In this document: piece after piece, positions 25,369-34,145 of the stretch | How the letters are laid out: the number at the start of each line of letters is the position of its first letter | Numbering within the stretch: position 1 is the stretch's first letter | Source of the DNA: Sphingobium sp. CAP-1 | GTDB taxonomy: Bacteria; Pseudomonadota; Alphaproteobacteria; Sphingomonadales; Sphingomonadaceae | Assembly (NCBI RefSeq): GCF_009720145.1 | Contig: NZ_CP046252.1 | Span: 1,426,001-1,490,000 of the forward strand | DNA: 64,000 nt | Direction of reading: 5' to 3' | Notes under the pieces: generated by a model | Seen by the model: only the letters and a program-made list of their open reading frames with translations | Databases searched by the model: none | What the model was told of the DNA's origin: nothing | Position numbers and translations under genes: made by a program

Positions 25369-26499
25369 CTACACCCGCTGATAATCGCGGCGGAAGGCGG
25401 CGGTGAAGGCCGACAGCGTGCCGGCGGCAATAGCATCGCGCAGCCCCTGCATCAGTTCCTGATAGAAGTGGATATTATGCTGGGTCATCAGCATCGCGCC
25501 CAGCATTTCGCCCGCCTTCACCAGATGGTGGAGATAGGCGCGGCTCCAGGTAGCGCAGACCGGGCAGCCGCAACGTGGATCGAGCGGCCCCATATCCTCG
25601 TTGAATCTGGCGTTGCGGATGTTGAGCGGCCCGGCCCAGGTAAAGGCCTGTCCGTTGCGGCCCGACCGGGTCGGTAGCACGCAATCGAACATATCGATGC
25701 CACGCTCCACCGCGCCGACAATGTCGTCCGGCTTGCCCACCCCCATCAGATAGCGGGGCTTGTCCTGCGGCAGCATGTCGGGTGCGAAGTCGAGCGTGGC
25801 GAACATCGCCTCCTGCCCCTCACCCACCGCCAAGCCGCCCACGGCATAGCCGTCGAAGCCGACCTCGATCAGCTTTTCGGCCGAGATGCGGCGCAGATTT
25901 TCGTCCAGCGACCCCTGCTGGATACCGAACAGCGCCGCCCGCTCCGCATGGTCGCCGCCCGCGTCGAAGCCGTCGCGCGAGCGCTTCGCCCAGCGCATCG
26001 AGCGCTCCATCGAACGCGCCGCCTCGTCATGGGTGCAGCCGTTTTTGGTGCATTCGTCGAACGCCATGACAATGTCGCTGTCGAGCAGGCGCTGGATTTC
26101 CATCGAGCGTTCGGGGGTCAGCATATGTTTCGACCCGTCGATGTGGCTGGAGAAAGCGACGCCCTCCTCGCTCATTTTCGTGAGGGCGGAGAGGCTCATC
26201 ACCTGATAGCCGCCGCTGTCGGTCAGGATCGGCCGGTCCCAGCCCATGAAACCGTGCAGGCCGCCCAGCCGCGCCATGCGTTCGGCGCCGGGCCGCAGCA
26301 TCAGATGATAGGTGTTGCCCAAAATGATGTCAGCGCCGGTCGCGCGCACTTCAGCCGGGCGCATCGCCTTGACGGTGGCGGCGGTGCCCACGGGCATGAA
26401 GGCGGGCGTGCGGATTTCGCCGCGGCGCATCCTGATCGCGCCGGTCCGGGCCTTGCCGTCGGTGGCGGCGATCGAGAAGGAAAAACGGGGATTGGTCAT
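25369..26499 (-). CDS. tgt: queuine tRNA-ribosyltransferase
   Basis: A 376-residue tRNA-guanine transglycosylase that swaps guanine 34 for preQ1 in tRNAs with GUN anticodons. Catalytic aspartates are in LTDSGGYQVMSLS and FDCVLPTRSGRNGQAFT. The zinc site is CGCPVC plus a histidine further on (LMTQHNIHFY). Length matches the E. coli enzyme (375). The ATG at 26499 begins the homologous MTNPRFSFSI; the longer frame upstream overlaps a separate small gene and is rejected. It ends three bases from the convergent PhyP-like gene. Confidence 0.96.
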   Translation of the reverse strand: MTNPRFSFSIAATDGKARTGAIRMRRGEIRTPAFMPVGTAATVKAMRPAEVRATGADIILGNTYHLMLRPGAERMARLGGLHGFMGWDRPILTDSGGYQVMSLSALTKMSEEGVAFSSHIDGSKHMLTPERSMEIQRLLDSDIVMAFDECTKNGCTHDEAARSMERSMRWAKRSRDGFDAGGDHAERAALFGIQQGSLDENLRRISAEKLIEVGFDGYAVGGLAVGEGQEAMFATLDFAPDMLPQDKPRYLMGVGKPDDIVGAVERGIDMFDCVLPTRSGRNGQAFTWAGPLNIRNARFNEDMGPLDPRCGCPVCATWSRAYLHHLVKAGEMLGAMLMTQHNIHFYQELMQGLRDAIAAGTLSAFTAAFRRDYQRV

Positions 26500-26538
26500 G
26501 CCGCGCGCTCTACGGGCGAACGCGCGCGCGCACAAGAA

Positions 26539-26559
26539 GCCCGGCATCAGACGCCGGGC
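26539..26559. terminator. small GC hairpin between the 59-residue gene and tgt
   Basis: GCCCGGC and GCCGGGC arms around a short loop lie directly after the stop of the 59-residue gene on the minus strand. No long T-tract is present, so it is a weak terminator candidate at best. Confidence 0.3.
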
Positions 26560-26560
26560 G

Positions 26561-26740
26561 TCAGCCGGCCTTGCGGACGCCCTCGAACAGCAGCATCGCG
26601 TCGATATTGAAACCATCGACCCGGCAATAGGGACCGATGAAACGCAGGCAGTCGGCCGACAGGCGCAACGGCCAGGGATCACCCTGCTCGTCATGCAGGG
26701 CCAGGGTGACGCGAGGGGAATCAGGGCGCGGCTCGATCAT
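26561..26740 (-). CDS. conserved-looking 59-residue protein upstream of tgt
   Basis: A short frame beginning MIEPRPDSPRVTLALHDEQG, with WPLRLSADCLRFIGPYCRVDGF and ending LLFEGVRKAG. It reads as a small beta-rich cytoplasmic protein; no family is recognised. It is 61 bases upstream of tgt on the same strand. Third-position GC is high, supporting a real gene, and the AT-rich 238-base region upstream (26741-26978) would hold its promoter and that of the divergent crotonase gene. Confidence 0.6.
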   Translation of the reverse strand: MIEPRPDSPRVTLALHDEQGDPWPLRLSADCLRFIGPYCRVDGFNIDAMLLFEGVRKAG

Positions 26741-26978
26741 GGCCGTGAACGTAATTAATAAAGGTTAACAAAGGCCTGCGCCCAAAATCTTACAATCGTG
26801 CAAAAGTGGATTTTGTGGCATTCGCGCCACATCTCTACCATTTCAGGGGAGTTTGAGGCGGCACGGATGCAACAGTCATGTCCAAAAATGGTTAACGCGC
26901 TGTCAATATCTGGCTGGTTGATTGCATCCTGTCTGCGAGCCTGTTCACTTCAATGCGAATAGAAAAACGGGGACGCAT

Positions 26979-27947
26979 ATGATTGATTCAGGACGTTTTA
27001 GTCCAACGAGAGACGAAGTGGAGGCCGCATCCGAAGATCATTTTTCGGAGGAGGATCTGCCCTCTCTGGCCGTTACGGAAACGCCGCTTGCCAACGCCTT
27101 TCGCCAGTCGACCTTGTTCGATCTGGGCCAGATCGACGTTCGTTGGGACGAGGAACTGGCGACGCTCTGGGCGTTCATGACGCCGCTGGAGCGGCCAAAT
27201 TCCAATCTGGGCCTGATTCGCGACACCATGGCCTGGCAGCGCGAAAGCCGCCGCGTGTTCGGCGGCACTGACGGGAATGGCAGGGATGGCGCACTGAAAT
27301 TCATGGTGCTGGGATCACGCTTCCCCGGCGTGTTCAATCTGGGCGGCGATCTGGAGATGTTCGCCGAATGCATCCAGCGGCGCGACCGCGCCACGCTGCT
27401 GAAATATGGCGTCGCCTGCTGCGAGATCGTCGATCGGATCTGGCACTGCAACGACATGAACATCATCAATATCGGCCTGGCCCAGGGCGACGCGCTGGGC
27501 GGCGGGCTGGAAGCGCTGATGTGCTTCGATGTCATCATCGCCGAGCGACAGGCCCGTTTCGGCCTGCCCGAAGTGCTGTTCGGCCTGTTCCCCGGCATGG
27601 GCGCCTATTCCATCCTGTCGCGCCGGGTCGGCCCGGTGCTGGCGCGGCAGATGATCGCCGACGGCCGCATCTACACCGCCGACGAGATGTATGAGATGGG
27701 CATCGTCACCCAGGTCGTCGATACCGGCGAAGGCGAAGCCGCGACCGCGCAGTGGATCAGGGATCATGCCGCGCATCATGCCGGCTATGTCGGGATCAAT
27801 CGCGCCGGGCGGCGGGTTAATCCGATGACGCTGGAAGAACTGACCGACATTGTCGAGATGTGGACCGACACCGCGCTGTCGCTGTCGGATCGCGACCTGC
27901 GGATGATGCGGCGGCTGGCGGCGGCGCAAACCCGGCTGCGCGGCTGA
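26979..27947 (+). CDS. RpfF-like crotonase, putative DSF-family signal synthase
   Basis: A 322-residue enoyl-CoA hydratase-fold protein. RpfF hallmarks are present: FNLGGDLEMF, then GDALGGGLEALMCFDVIIAER and FGLPEVLFGLFPGMGAYSIL, carrying the two glutamates (about residues 178 and 197) equivalent to the RpfF catalytic pair that act as dehydratase and thioesterase to make cis-2-unsaturated fatty acid signals. The ATG at 26979 has a GGGGA ribosome site. The upstream AT-rich leader is unusually long. It is convergent, with a three-base gap, with a GGDEF/EAL gene. Chemical product is inferred, not shown. Confidence 0.82.
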   Translation: MIDSGRFSPTRDEVEAASEDHFSEEDLPSLAVTETPLANAFRQSTLFDLGQIDVRWDEELATLWAFMTPLERPNSNLGLIRDTMAWQRESRRVFGGTDGNGRDGALKFMVLGSRFPGVFNLGGDLEMFAECIQRRDRATLLKYGVACCEIVDRIWHCNDMNIINIGLAQGDALGGGLEALMCFDVIIAERQARFGLPEVLFGLFPGMGAYSILSRRVGPVLARQMIADGRIYTADEMYEMGIVTQVVDTGEGEAATAQWIRDHAAHHAGYVGINRAGRRVNPMTLEELTDIVEMWTDTALSLSDRDLRMMRRLAAAQTRLRG

Positions 27948-27950
27948 AAA

Positions 27951-29954
27951 TCAGGCGCGACGGCGACGGGTCTGGACGGGGTCGGGGCGCTCGGCGCCCT
28001 GGAGCGGACCGCTGGCGATCAGTTCGGCGATCCGTTCACGCGGGACCGGGCGGCTGAACAGATAACCCTGAACATTGGTGAAGCCGGCTTCGCGGGCATG
28101 GACAAGCTGGTCGGGGGTTTCGATCCCTTCGGCCACCGTGTCCATCGACAGGTCGCGGGCCAGATTGCCGATGGCGCGGACGATCGCCCGATCCTCCGCA
28201 TTGGCGCTGACCCCGGCCATGAAGCTCTGGTCGATCTTGAGCGTGTCGAAGCGATAGGAACGCAGATAGGAGAGCGACGAATAGCCGGTGCCGAAATCGT
28301 CGAGCGCCAGCCGCAGGCCGATCCGTTGCAATTCGCGCAGCACGGCGTTGGTCTGGCCGCTGTCATCGAGGAAGATCGATTCGGTGACTTCCAGTTCCAG
28401 CCGGCGCGCCGGCAGGCCGCTGTCCACCAGCGCCGTGATGACATTGCCCGGCAGGTCCGCCGACTTGAGCGAGGCGGGCGAAATGTTGATCGCGATGCGT
28501 ACGTCGCCCGGCCAGGACATGGCGGCGGCGCAGGCTTCGCGCAGCACCCAGGCGGTCATCGCCTCGATCATGCCCATGCTTTCGGAAATGGGGATGAATT
28601 CGGACGGCGGGATCGGCCCCAGCACCGGGTGATCCCAGCGCAACAGCGCTTCGCAGGCATCGATATGCCCGCTTTCCAGATCCACGATCGGCTGGAACAG
28701 CAGTTTGAGTTCGCCGCCGTCGAGCGCCCGGCGCAGGCCTGTCTCAATCTCATGGACACGGTTGAACCGTTCCTTGAGCGACCAGTTGAAGCTGGACGCG
28801 CGATTGCGGCCTTCCCGCTTGGCTTCATACAAGGCGAGGTCGGCATGTTGCATCAGTTCATCCATGTCGCGCCCGTCCTGCGGCGCGACGGCATAGCCGA
28901 TGGAGGCGGTGACCTGGAGGATATTGTCGCCAAGGTCGAAGCCATGGGCGAAATAGGTGATGATTTCCTGCGCCAGCGCGGCGGCGGTGACACGGTCCAT
29001 GTCGGGACAGATGACGACAAATTCGTCACCGCCGAAGCGGGCGATCCGGCCCCGGTCCTGCACAACCTCGTTCAGCCGTTCGGCCACGCCCCGCAGCAAC
29101 TGATCGCCGACCATATGGCCCAGCGAATCGTTGATCTCCTTGAACCGGTCGACATCCATCCACAGGATGGTGACGGCATCGTTGCGCTTGTGATTGGTGT
29201 CGAAAATCTCACGTAGCCGCATCTGCATGGCCATGCGGTTTTCAAGCCCGGTCAGGCTGTCGAAGCGGGCGAGCCGCTCGAACTTTTCCGCCAGCAGCGA
29301 CTTGTCCCGCTTGCCGACCAGCGCCTGGACGACGATGCGGTGAATGGTCGAACTGATTTCAGCCAGACCCAGCACCATCATCGCCATCGCGACGCCCAGC
29401 ACGCGATAGCCGGTGGTGCCGTGCATCCACAGGGCAATCGCCGTGGGCAACAGGGTCAGGCACACCTGGCCGATGGCGATCTGCACCCGGCCGGCATTGC
29501 GGCCGGAGATGCCGCCGGCATAGCCCGCCGCCATCGATACGCTGAGCAAATGGGTGCCCGGATTGTTCGACCCCAGCAGGGTCACGAAGGACATGAGGCC
29601 CAGCAGCCCGGCATAGCCCCAGGCGCCCAGTTCATAGGCCAGTTCCCAGTTACGCGAGGCGACTGCCGTGCCACGCACCAACTGGCGATGGAAAAACACC
29701 GCGGACACGACGCGCAGCGCCGCGACCAGGCACAAAGCGGCGACCACATATTGGATCGGGCCGGTCGGGGACAATGCGCAAATGGACAGGCCAATGGCTA
29801 CGCCGGTCACCGCGCCAATGGTCAGCGACGTTGGGGAAGCATAAAGCGATTCGACAAGACTGCGACGCACATCGGCGTCCTGTCCCGGCCGCGATCTCCC
29901 CTTTTTCGCCAGCGATGTCCTCAAAAAACGCAAATGCGGGTCTCCGGTTCCCAC
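27951..29954 (-). CDS. membrane GGDEF/EAL cyclic-di-GMP protein
   Basis: A 667-residue protein with about six N-terminal membrane helices (residues 40-210), a diguanylate cyclase domain with intact RFGGDEF near residue 303, and a phosphodiesterase domain with EALLRW and LDDFGTGYSSLSYL. Both catalytic motifs look intact, so it could make or degrade cyclic-di-GMP depending on the signal. The GTG at 29954 is the only long in-frame start; a GTG about 29 codons later is possible. It is convergent with the RpfF-like gene, recalling RpfF-RpfR pairing, though it lacks the PAS and RpfF-interaction domains of RpfR. Confidence 0.92.
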   Translation of the reverse strand: MGTGDPHLRFLRTSLAKKGRSRPGQDADVRRSLVESLYASPTSLTIGAVTGVAIGLSICALSPTGPIQYVVAALCLVAALRVVSAVFFHRQLVRGTAVASRNWELAYELGAWGYAGLLGLMSFVTLLGSNNPGTHLLSVSMAAGYAGGISGRNAGRVQIAIGQVCLTLLPTAIALWMHGTTGYRVLGVAMAMMVLGLAEISSTIHRIVVQALVGKRDKSLLAEKFERLARFDSLTGLENRMAMQMRLREIFDTNHKRNDAVTILWMDVDRFKEINDSLGHMVGDQLLRGVAERLNEVVQDRGRIARFGGDEFVVICPDMDRVTAAALAQEIITYFAHGFDLGDNILQVTASIGYAVAPQDGRDMDELMQHADLALYEAKREGRNRASSFNWSLKERFNRVHEIETGLRRALDGGELKLLFQPIVDLESGHIDACEALLRWDHPVLGPIPPSEFIPISESMGMIEAMTAWVLREACAAAMSWPGDVRIAINISPASLKSADLPGNVITALVDSGLPARRLELEVTESIFLDDSGQTNAVLRELQRIGLRLALDDFGTGYSSLSYLRSYRFDTLKIDQSFMAGVSANAEDRAIVRAIGNLARDLSMDTVAEGIETPDQLVHAREAGFTNVQGYLFSRPVPRERIAELIASGPLQGAERPDPVQTRRRRA

Positions 29955-30084
29955 CCCGCTGATCGCATTTTCCGTTTAGCATTCGGTTAACGCTAAACCG
30001 GACCGATGCGCCCGATCCCGCTTTGTTGCGTCGTCGGGGCAGCGTGATAACGCGGTTTTTCCACCGCGCTTTTGGAGTATCGCC

Positions 30085-30771
30085 ATGCATCCGCTTGACC
30101 ATCCCGTCTGGAACGCCCTGACCAGCGGATGGGCGGCACTGGCCGAAGGTGACGCACGGGCGAGGCGGCTCGATCCGCGCTATGGCCCGTTCGGCGCAGC
30201 GGCAGACGGGCGCGCGGACAGCCTTGCCGCCTTGGCCGGCTTGACCCCGGCGGCCGATGAATTGTGGCTCGTGGGACAGGATGCCGCGACGCCCCCACCC
30301 GGCTTGACGGTCGCCCGCACCGCGACGCTGGCGCAGATGGTCGCGCCGACGCTGACGCCCGGCACAATCGATGCGCCCGACTGGGTGGAACTGGGCGAAG
30401 CCGATGCGGACGAGATGCTGGAACTGGCGCTGCTGACCCGGCCTGGTCCCTTCCGCCCCCGCACCCATCGACTCGGCCGCTTCGTCGGTGTGCGCGAAGG
30501 CGGCCGGCTGGTCGCCATGGCCGGCGAGCGGATGCGGATGCCCGGATTTGCGGAGGTCAGCGGGGTTTGCACCCATCCCGACCAGCGCGGCCGCGGACTG
30601 GCCGGGGCGTTGATGCGGGTGGTGATGCGATCGATGCTCGACCGGGGCGAAACGCCCTTCCTGCACGCCTATGCCGCCCATGACCGGACGATCGCCCTCT
30701 ATCGGACATTGGGGTTCAACATACGGGCGGAATTGCCGATGATGGTGGTGACGCGGCAACAGGAAGCATGA
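30085..30771 (+). CDS. GNAT-family N-acetyltransferase
   Basis: A 228-residue protein with a C-terminal FR47/GNAT domain: VSGVCTHPDQRGRGLAGALMR is the acetyl-CoA loop, and AYAAHDRTIALYRTLGF the final conserved segment. The N-terminal half is family-typical of two-domain GNATs but carries no recognised substrate signature. A TTGGAG ribosome site precedes the ATG. It is convergent with groL across a shared bidirectional terminator. Confidence 0.9.
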   Translation: MHPLDHPVWNALTSGWAALAEGDARARRLDPRYGPFGAAADGRADSLAALAGLTPAADELWLVGQDAATPPPGLTVARTATLAQMVAPTLTPGTIDAPDWVELGEADADEMLELALLTRPGPFRPRTHRLGRFVGVREGGRLVAMAGERMRMPGFAEVSGVCTHPDQRGRGLAGALMRVVMRSMLDRGETPFLHAYAAHDRTIALYRTLGFNIRAELPMMVVTRQQEA

Positions 30772-30775
30772 AAAA

Positions 30776-30799
30776 GGCCGGCGCATCGCTGCGCCGGCC
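30776..30799. terminator. bidirectional terminator between GNAT gene and groL
   Basis: Perfect 10-base arms GGCCGGCGCA and TGCGCCGGCC around a TCGC tetraloop. Five A residues flank the left arm, giving a U-tract for the minus-strand groL transcript; TCTTCATT follows on the plus strand. Confidence 0.85.
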
Positions 30800-30825
30800 T
30801 CTTCATTCCATAAGGAAGGCTGAAC

Positions 30826-32472
30826 TTAGAAGTCCATGCCGCCCATGCCGCCCATGCCACCGCCGGGCATACCCATCGGCGCCTTGTCGTCGGTCGGCAG
30901 TTCGGCGATCGACGCTTCGGTGGTGATCAGCAGACCAGCGACCGAGGCAGCGTTCTGGAGCGCGGTGCGGACAACCTTGGTCGGGTCGATAACGCCGGCC
31001 GCAACCAGATTTTCATAGGTGTCGGTCGACGCGTTGAAGCCGAACGAGGTGTCGTTCTGATCGAGCAGCTTGCCCGACACGACGGCGCCGTCCTGGCCCG
31101 CATTGCTGGCGATCTGGCGCACCAGAGCGGTCAGCGACTTGCGAACGATGTCGATGCCGCGGGTCTGGTCGTCATTCACGCCGGTCAGGCCTTCGAGCGC
31201 CTTGGTGGCATAGAGCAGAGCCGTGCCGCCGCCGGGGACGATGCCTTCCTCGACAGCCGCGCGGGTCGCGTGGAGAGCGTCGTCGACGCGGTCCTTGCGC
31301 TCCTTGACTTCCACTTCGGTCGCGCCGCCGACCTTGATGACGGCCACGCCGCCAGCCAGCTTCGCCAGACGCTCCTGGAGCTTCTCACGGTCATAGTCGC
31401 TGGTGGTGACTTCGATCTGCGCACGGATCTGTTCGGTGCGGCCCTTGATCGAGTCATGGTCGCCAGCGCCGTCGACGATGACGGTGTTGTCCTTGTCGAT
31501 GGTGACGCGCTTGGCGGTGCCGAGCATCGCGAGCGTGACGTTCTCAAGCTTGATGCCGAGGTCTTCCGAGATCACTTCGCCCTTGGTCAGGACGGCGATG
31601 TCTTCCAGCATCGCCTTGCGACGATCGCCGAAGCCGGGCGCCTTGACCGCAGCAACCTTCAGGCCGCCGCGCAGCTTGTTGACGACCAGGGTCGCCAGCG
31701 CTTCGCCTTCGATATCTTCCGCGATGATGAGGAGCGGACGGCCCGACTGAACGACGGCTTCCAGGATGGGAAGGATCGACTGAAGGTTCGAGAGCTTCTT
31801 CTCGTGGATCAGGATGTACGGATCAGCCAGCTCGACGGCCATCTTTTCCGGGTTGGTGATGAAGTAGGGCGACAGGTAGCCGCGGTCGAACTGCATACCT
31901 TCGACAACGTCCAGCTCGAATTCGAGACCCTTGGCCTCTTCGACGGTGATGACGCCTTCCTTGCCGACCTTTTCCATGGCTTCGGCGATCTTTTCGCCGA
32001 CTTCACGGTCGCCATTGGCGGAGATGATGCCGACCTGTGCGACTTCGTTCGAACCCGAAACCGGCTTCGAGCGGCCCTTGATGTCCTCGACAACCTTGGC
32101 GACGGCGAGGTCGATGCCACGCTTCAGGTCCATCGGGTTCATGCCGGCGGCAACCGACTTCATGCCTTCGCGCACGATGGCCTGGGCCAGGACGGTCGCG
32201 GTGGTGGTTCCGTCACCGGCGATGTCGTTGGTCTTGGAAGCGACTTCGCGGACCATCTGGGCGCCCATATTCTCGAACTTGTCCTTCAGTTCGATTTCCT
32301 TGGCGACGCTGACGCCGTCCTTGGTGATACGGGGGGCGCCGAAGCTCTTGTCGATGACGACGTTGCGGCCCTTCGGCCCCAGAGTCACCTTGACCGCGTC
32401 GGCCAGGATGTCGACGCCGCGCAGGATGCGCTCACGAGCGTCACGCGAAAACTTTACGTCCTTCGCTGCCAT
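30826..32472 (-). CDS. groL: 60 kDa chaperonin GroEL
   Basis: A 548-residue chaperonin subunit that folds proteins in a double-ring complex capped by GroES. The ATP-binding motif GDGTTTATVLAQ is near residue 87 and the C-terminal GGM tail (GMPGGGMGGMGGMDF) is present. It starts 58 bases after groES and shares its CIRCE-controlled promoter. Length and sequence are fully typical. Confidence 0.99.
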   Translation of the reverse strand: MAAKDVKFSRDARERILRGVDILADAVKVTLGPKGRNVVIDKSFGAPRITKDGVSVAKEIELKDKFENMGAQMVREVASKTNDIAGDGTTTATVLAQAIVREGMKSVAAGMNPMDLKRGIDLAVAKVVEDIKGRSKPVSGSNEVAQVGIISANGDREVGEKIAEAMEKVGKEGVITVEEAKGLEFELDVVEGMQFDRGYLSPYFITNPEKMAVELADPYILIHEKKLSNLQSILPILEAVVQSGRPLLIIAEDIEGEALATLVVNKLRGGLKVAAVKAPGFGDRRKAMLEDIAVLTKGEVISEDLGIKLENVTLAMLGTAKRVTIDKDNTVIVDGAGDHDSIKGRTEQIRAQIEVTTSDYDREKLQERLAKLAGGVAVIKVGGATEVEVKERKDRVDDALHATRAAVEEGIVPGGGTALLYATKALEGLTGVNDDQTRGIDIVRKSLTALVRQIASNAGQDGAVVSGKLLDQNDTSFGFNASTDTYENLVAAGVIDPTKVVRTALQNAASVAGLLITTEASIAELPTDDKAPMGMPGGGMGGMGGMDF

Positions 32473-32530
32473 GATCTAATTCCTTTGAAATAGGGGGAAA
32501 TTTGGAAAATCGAAACTTCGGAGCGTGGTT

Positions 32531-32818
32531 TTAGCCAACGATGCCCAGAATATCCGATTCCTTCATGATGAGCAGGTCTTCACCGTCGACCTTGACTTCG
32601 GTGCCCGACCACTTGCCGAACAGAACGCGATCGCCCGCCTTCACGTCGAGCGGCGTGACCTTGCCGTCCTCGGCCTTGCTGCCCGAACCGACCGAAACGA
32701 TTTCGCCTTCCTGCGGCTTTTCCTTGGCGGTGTCGGGGATGATGATGCCGCCGGCAGTCTTCGCTTCCGCTTCGATGCGGCGAACGAGAACGCGGTCATG
32801 CAACGGACGAAATGCCAT
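32531..32818 (-). CDS. groES: 10 kDa co-chaperonin GroES
   Basis: A 95-residue protein (FRPLHDRVLVRRIEAEAKTAGGIIIPD), with the mobile loop and the final DILGIVG segment typical of GroES. It forms the heptameric lid on GroEL. It is the first gene of the groESL operon, with the start about 105 bases downstream of the CIRCE operator. Confidence 0.99.
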   Translation of the reverse strand: MAFRPLHDRVLVRRIEAEAKTAGGIIIPDTAKEKPQEGEIVSVGSGSKAEDGKVTPLDVKAGDRVLFGKWSGTEVKVDGEDLLIMKESDILGIVG

Positions 32819-32922
32819 GTTGAGTGCCTTTCCCTAGCAATTTGGGAGGGGGTGCGCACAAGGTGGGGCGTCGCCCCGAAATGCCCTGTCCGCCTGTCCT
32901 TCTCCCGATGAACTCTTCGTTG

Positions 32923-32949
32923 TTAGCACTCATCGATCGAGAGTGCTAG
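32923..32949 (-). promoter_or_regulatory. CIRCE operator for HrcA
   Basis: TTAGCACTC, nine-base spacer, GAGTGCTAG: 17 of 18 arm positions match the CIRCE consensus. HrcA is expected to repress groESL here at normal temperature. The hrcA gene is not in the window. Confidence 0.95.
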
Positions 32950-32956
32950 CGGCGTG

Positions 32957-32984
32957 AATATGGACATGTCGCTCCGCCGGTCAA
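32957..32984 (-). promoter_or_regulatory. groESL promoter
   Basis: On the minus strand TTGACC (32984-32979), a 16-base spacer and CATATT (32962-32957) lie directly upstream of CIRCE, so HrcA binding would overlap the transcription start. The -35 reads CTTGACC, which could also serve a heat-shock sigma factor. The remaining 250 bases up to the glutathione transferase gene show no other clear feature. Confidence 0.6.
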
Positions 32985-33233
32985 GAGCCAAAGGGCAGAA
33001 AATATCCGTTGCCCCAAAATGACCGGCCGGAAGGCGCGCAGGACATAGGCTCTCCCACCGGCCCCGTCATCCCGCGCGCGACGGAATGCGCGGAACTTGC
33101 GGCTGCCGCGCCATGGCGCCGGCTTCGGCGGACGGATGCGAAATAATCATGAGTCGATCAGGGTTGCTCGGTTGCGGGCGATGGCCCCGCTTCCTACCTG
33201 CGGCCCATTCATCCCCTGTCGGAGCCAGCCCGC

Positions 33234-34103
33234 ATGACCAAAGCCTATACCCCGCCCGCCGTCTGGACCTGGGACAAGGAGAATGGTGGCCCCTTCGCCT
33301 CCATCAACCGGCCGATCGCCGGCCCGACCCATGACAAGGCGCTGCCGGTGGGCAAGCATCCGCTCCAGCTCTACTCGCTCGCCACGCCCAATGGGCAGAA
33401 GGTGACGATCCTGCTGGAGGAGTTGCTGGAAGCGGGCGTTTCCGCCGCAGACTATGACGCCTGGCTGATCCGCATCGGCGATGGCGACCAGTTTTCCAGC
33501 GGTTTTGTCGACGTAAACCCGAACAGCAAGATCCCGGCGTTGATGGACCATAGCGTATCGCCGCCGCAGCGCGTGTTCGAATCCGGCGCGATCCTGCTCT
33601 ATCTGGCGGAGAAGTTCGGGAAATTCCTGCCAACCGATCCGGCCGGGCGGACCGCGACGCTGAGTTGGCTGTTCTGGCAGATGGGTGCGGGTCCGCTGCT
33701 GGGCGGCGGCTTTGGCCATTTCTTTGCCTATGCGCCGGAAAAATACGAATATCCGATCAACCGCTATACGATGGAAGTGAAGCGGCAACTGGACGTGCTG
33801 GACCGGCATCTGGCGCAGAATGACTATATGGCGGGCGCGGACTATACGATCGCCGATATCGCCATCTGGCCCTGGTATGGCGGTGTGGTGCTGAACCGGG
33901 CCTATGGCGCGGCGGAGTTTCTGGACGCGGAAAGCTACAAGAATGTGCTGCGCTGGGCGAAGCAGATCGACGCACGCCCCGCAGTCAAGCGCGGCCGGAT
34001 GGTCAACAAGGCGAACGGGCCGCTGGAGGAGCAACTGCACGAACGGCATGACGCCAGCGACTTCGCGACGCGGACGCAGGACAAGCTGGAAGGCGCGGCT
34101 TAA
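33234..34103 (+). CDS. yghU: YghU-type glutathione transferase / disulfide-bond oxidoreductase
   Basis: A 289-residue cytosolic glutathione S-transferase of the Nu class. The N-terminal extension WTWDKENGGPFASINRPIAG and the thioredoxin-like segment LYSLATPNGQKVTILLEE, with FESGAILLYLAEKFG as the glutathione gamma-glutamyl site, match YghU. The C-terminal all-helical domain contains YTIADIAIWPWYGG. Such enzymes reduce disulfides or peroxides with glutathione. GGAG precedes the start. It is monocistronic and followed by a strong terminator. Confidence 0.92.
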   Translation: MTKAYTPPAVWTWDKENGGPFASINRPIAGPTHDKALPVGKHPLQLYSLATPNGQKVTILLEELLEAGVSAADYDAWLIRIGDGDQFSSGFVDVNPNSKIPALMDHSVSPPQRVFESGAILLYLAEKFGKFLPTDPAGRTATLSWLFWQMGAGPLLGGGFGHFFAYAPEKYEYPINRYTMEVKRQLDVLDRHLAQNDYMAGADYTIADIAIWPWYGGVVLNRAYGAAEFLDAESYKNVLRWAKQIDARPAVKRGRMVNKANGPLEEQLHERHDASDFATRTQDKLEGAA

Positions 34104-34111
34104 CCGATATT

Positions 34112-34135
34112 CCCCCTCCCGTTTACGGGAGGGGG
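34112..34135. terminator. terminator hairpin after yghU
   Basis: Perfect arms CCCCCTCCCG and CGGGAGGGGG with a TTTA loop between two convergent genes. T-tracts are short (TTAAG on the plus side). Confidence 0.7.
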
Positions 34136-34145
34136 TTAAGTCGCT

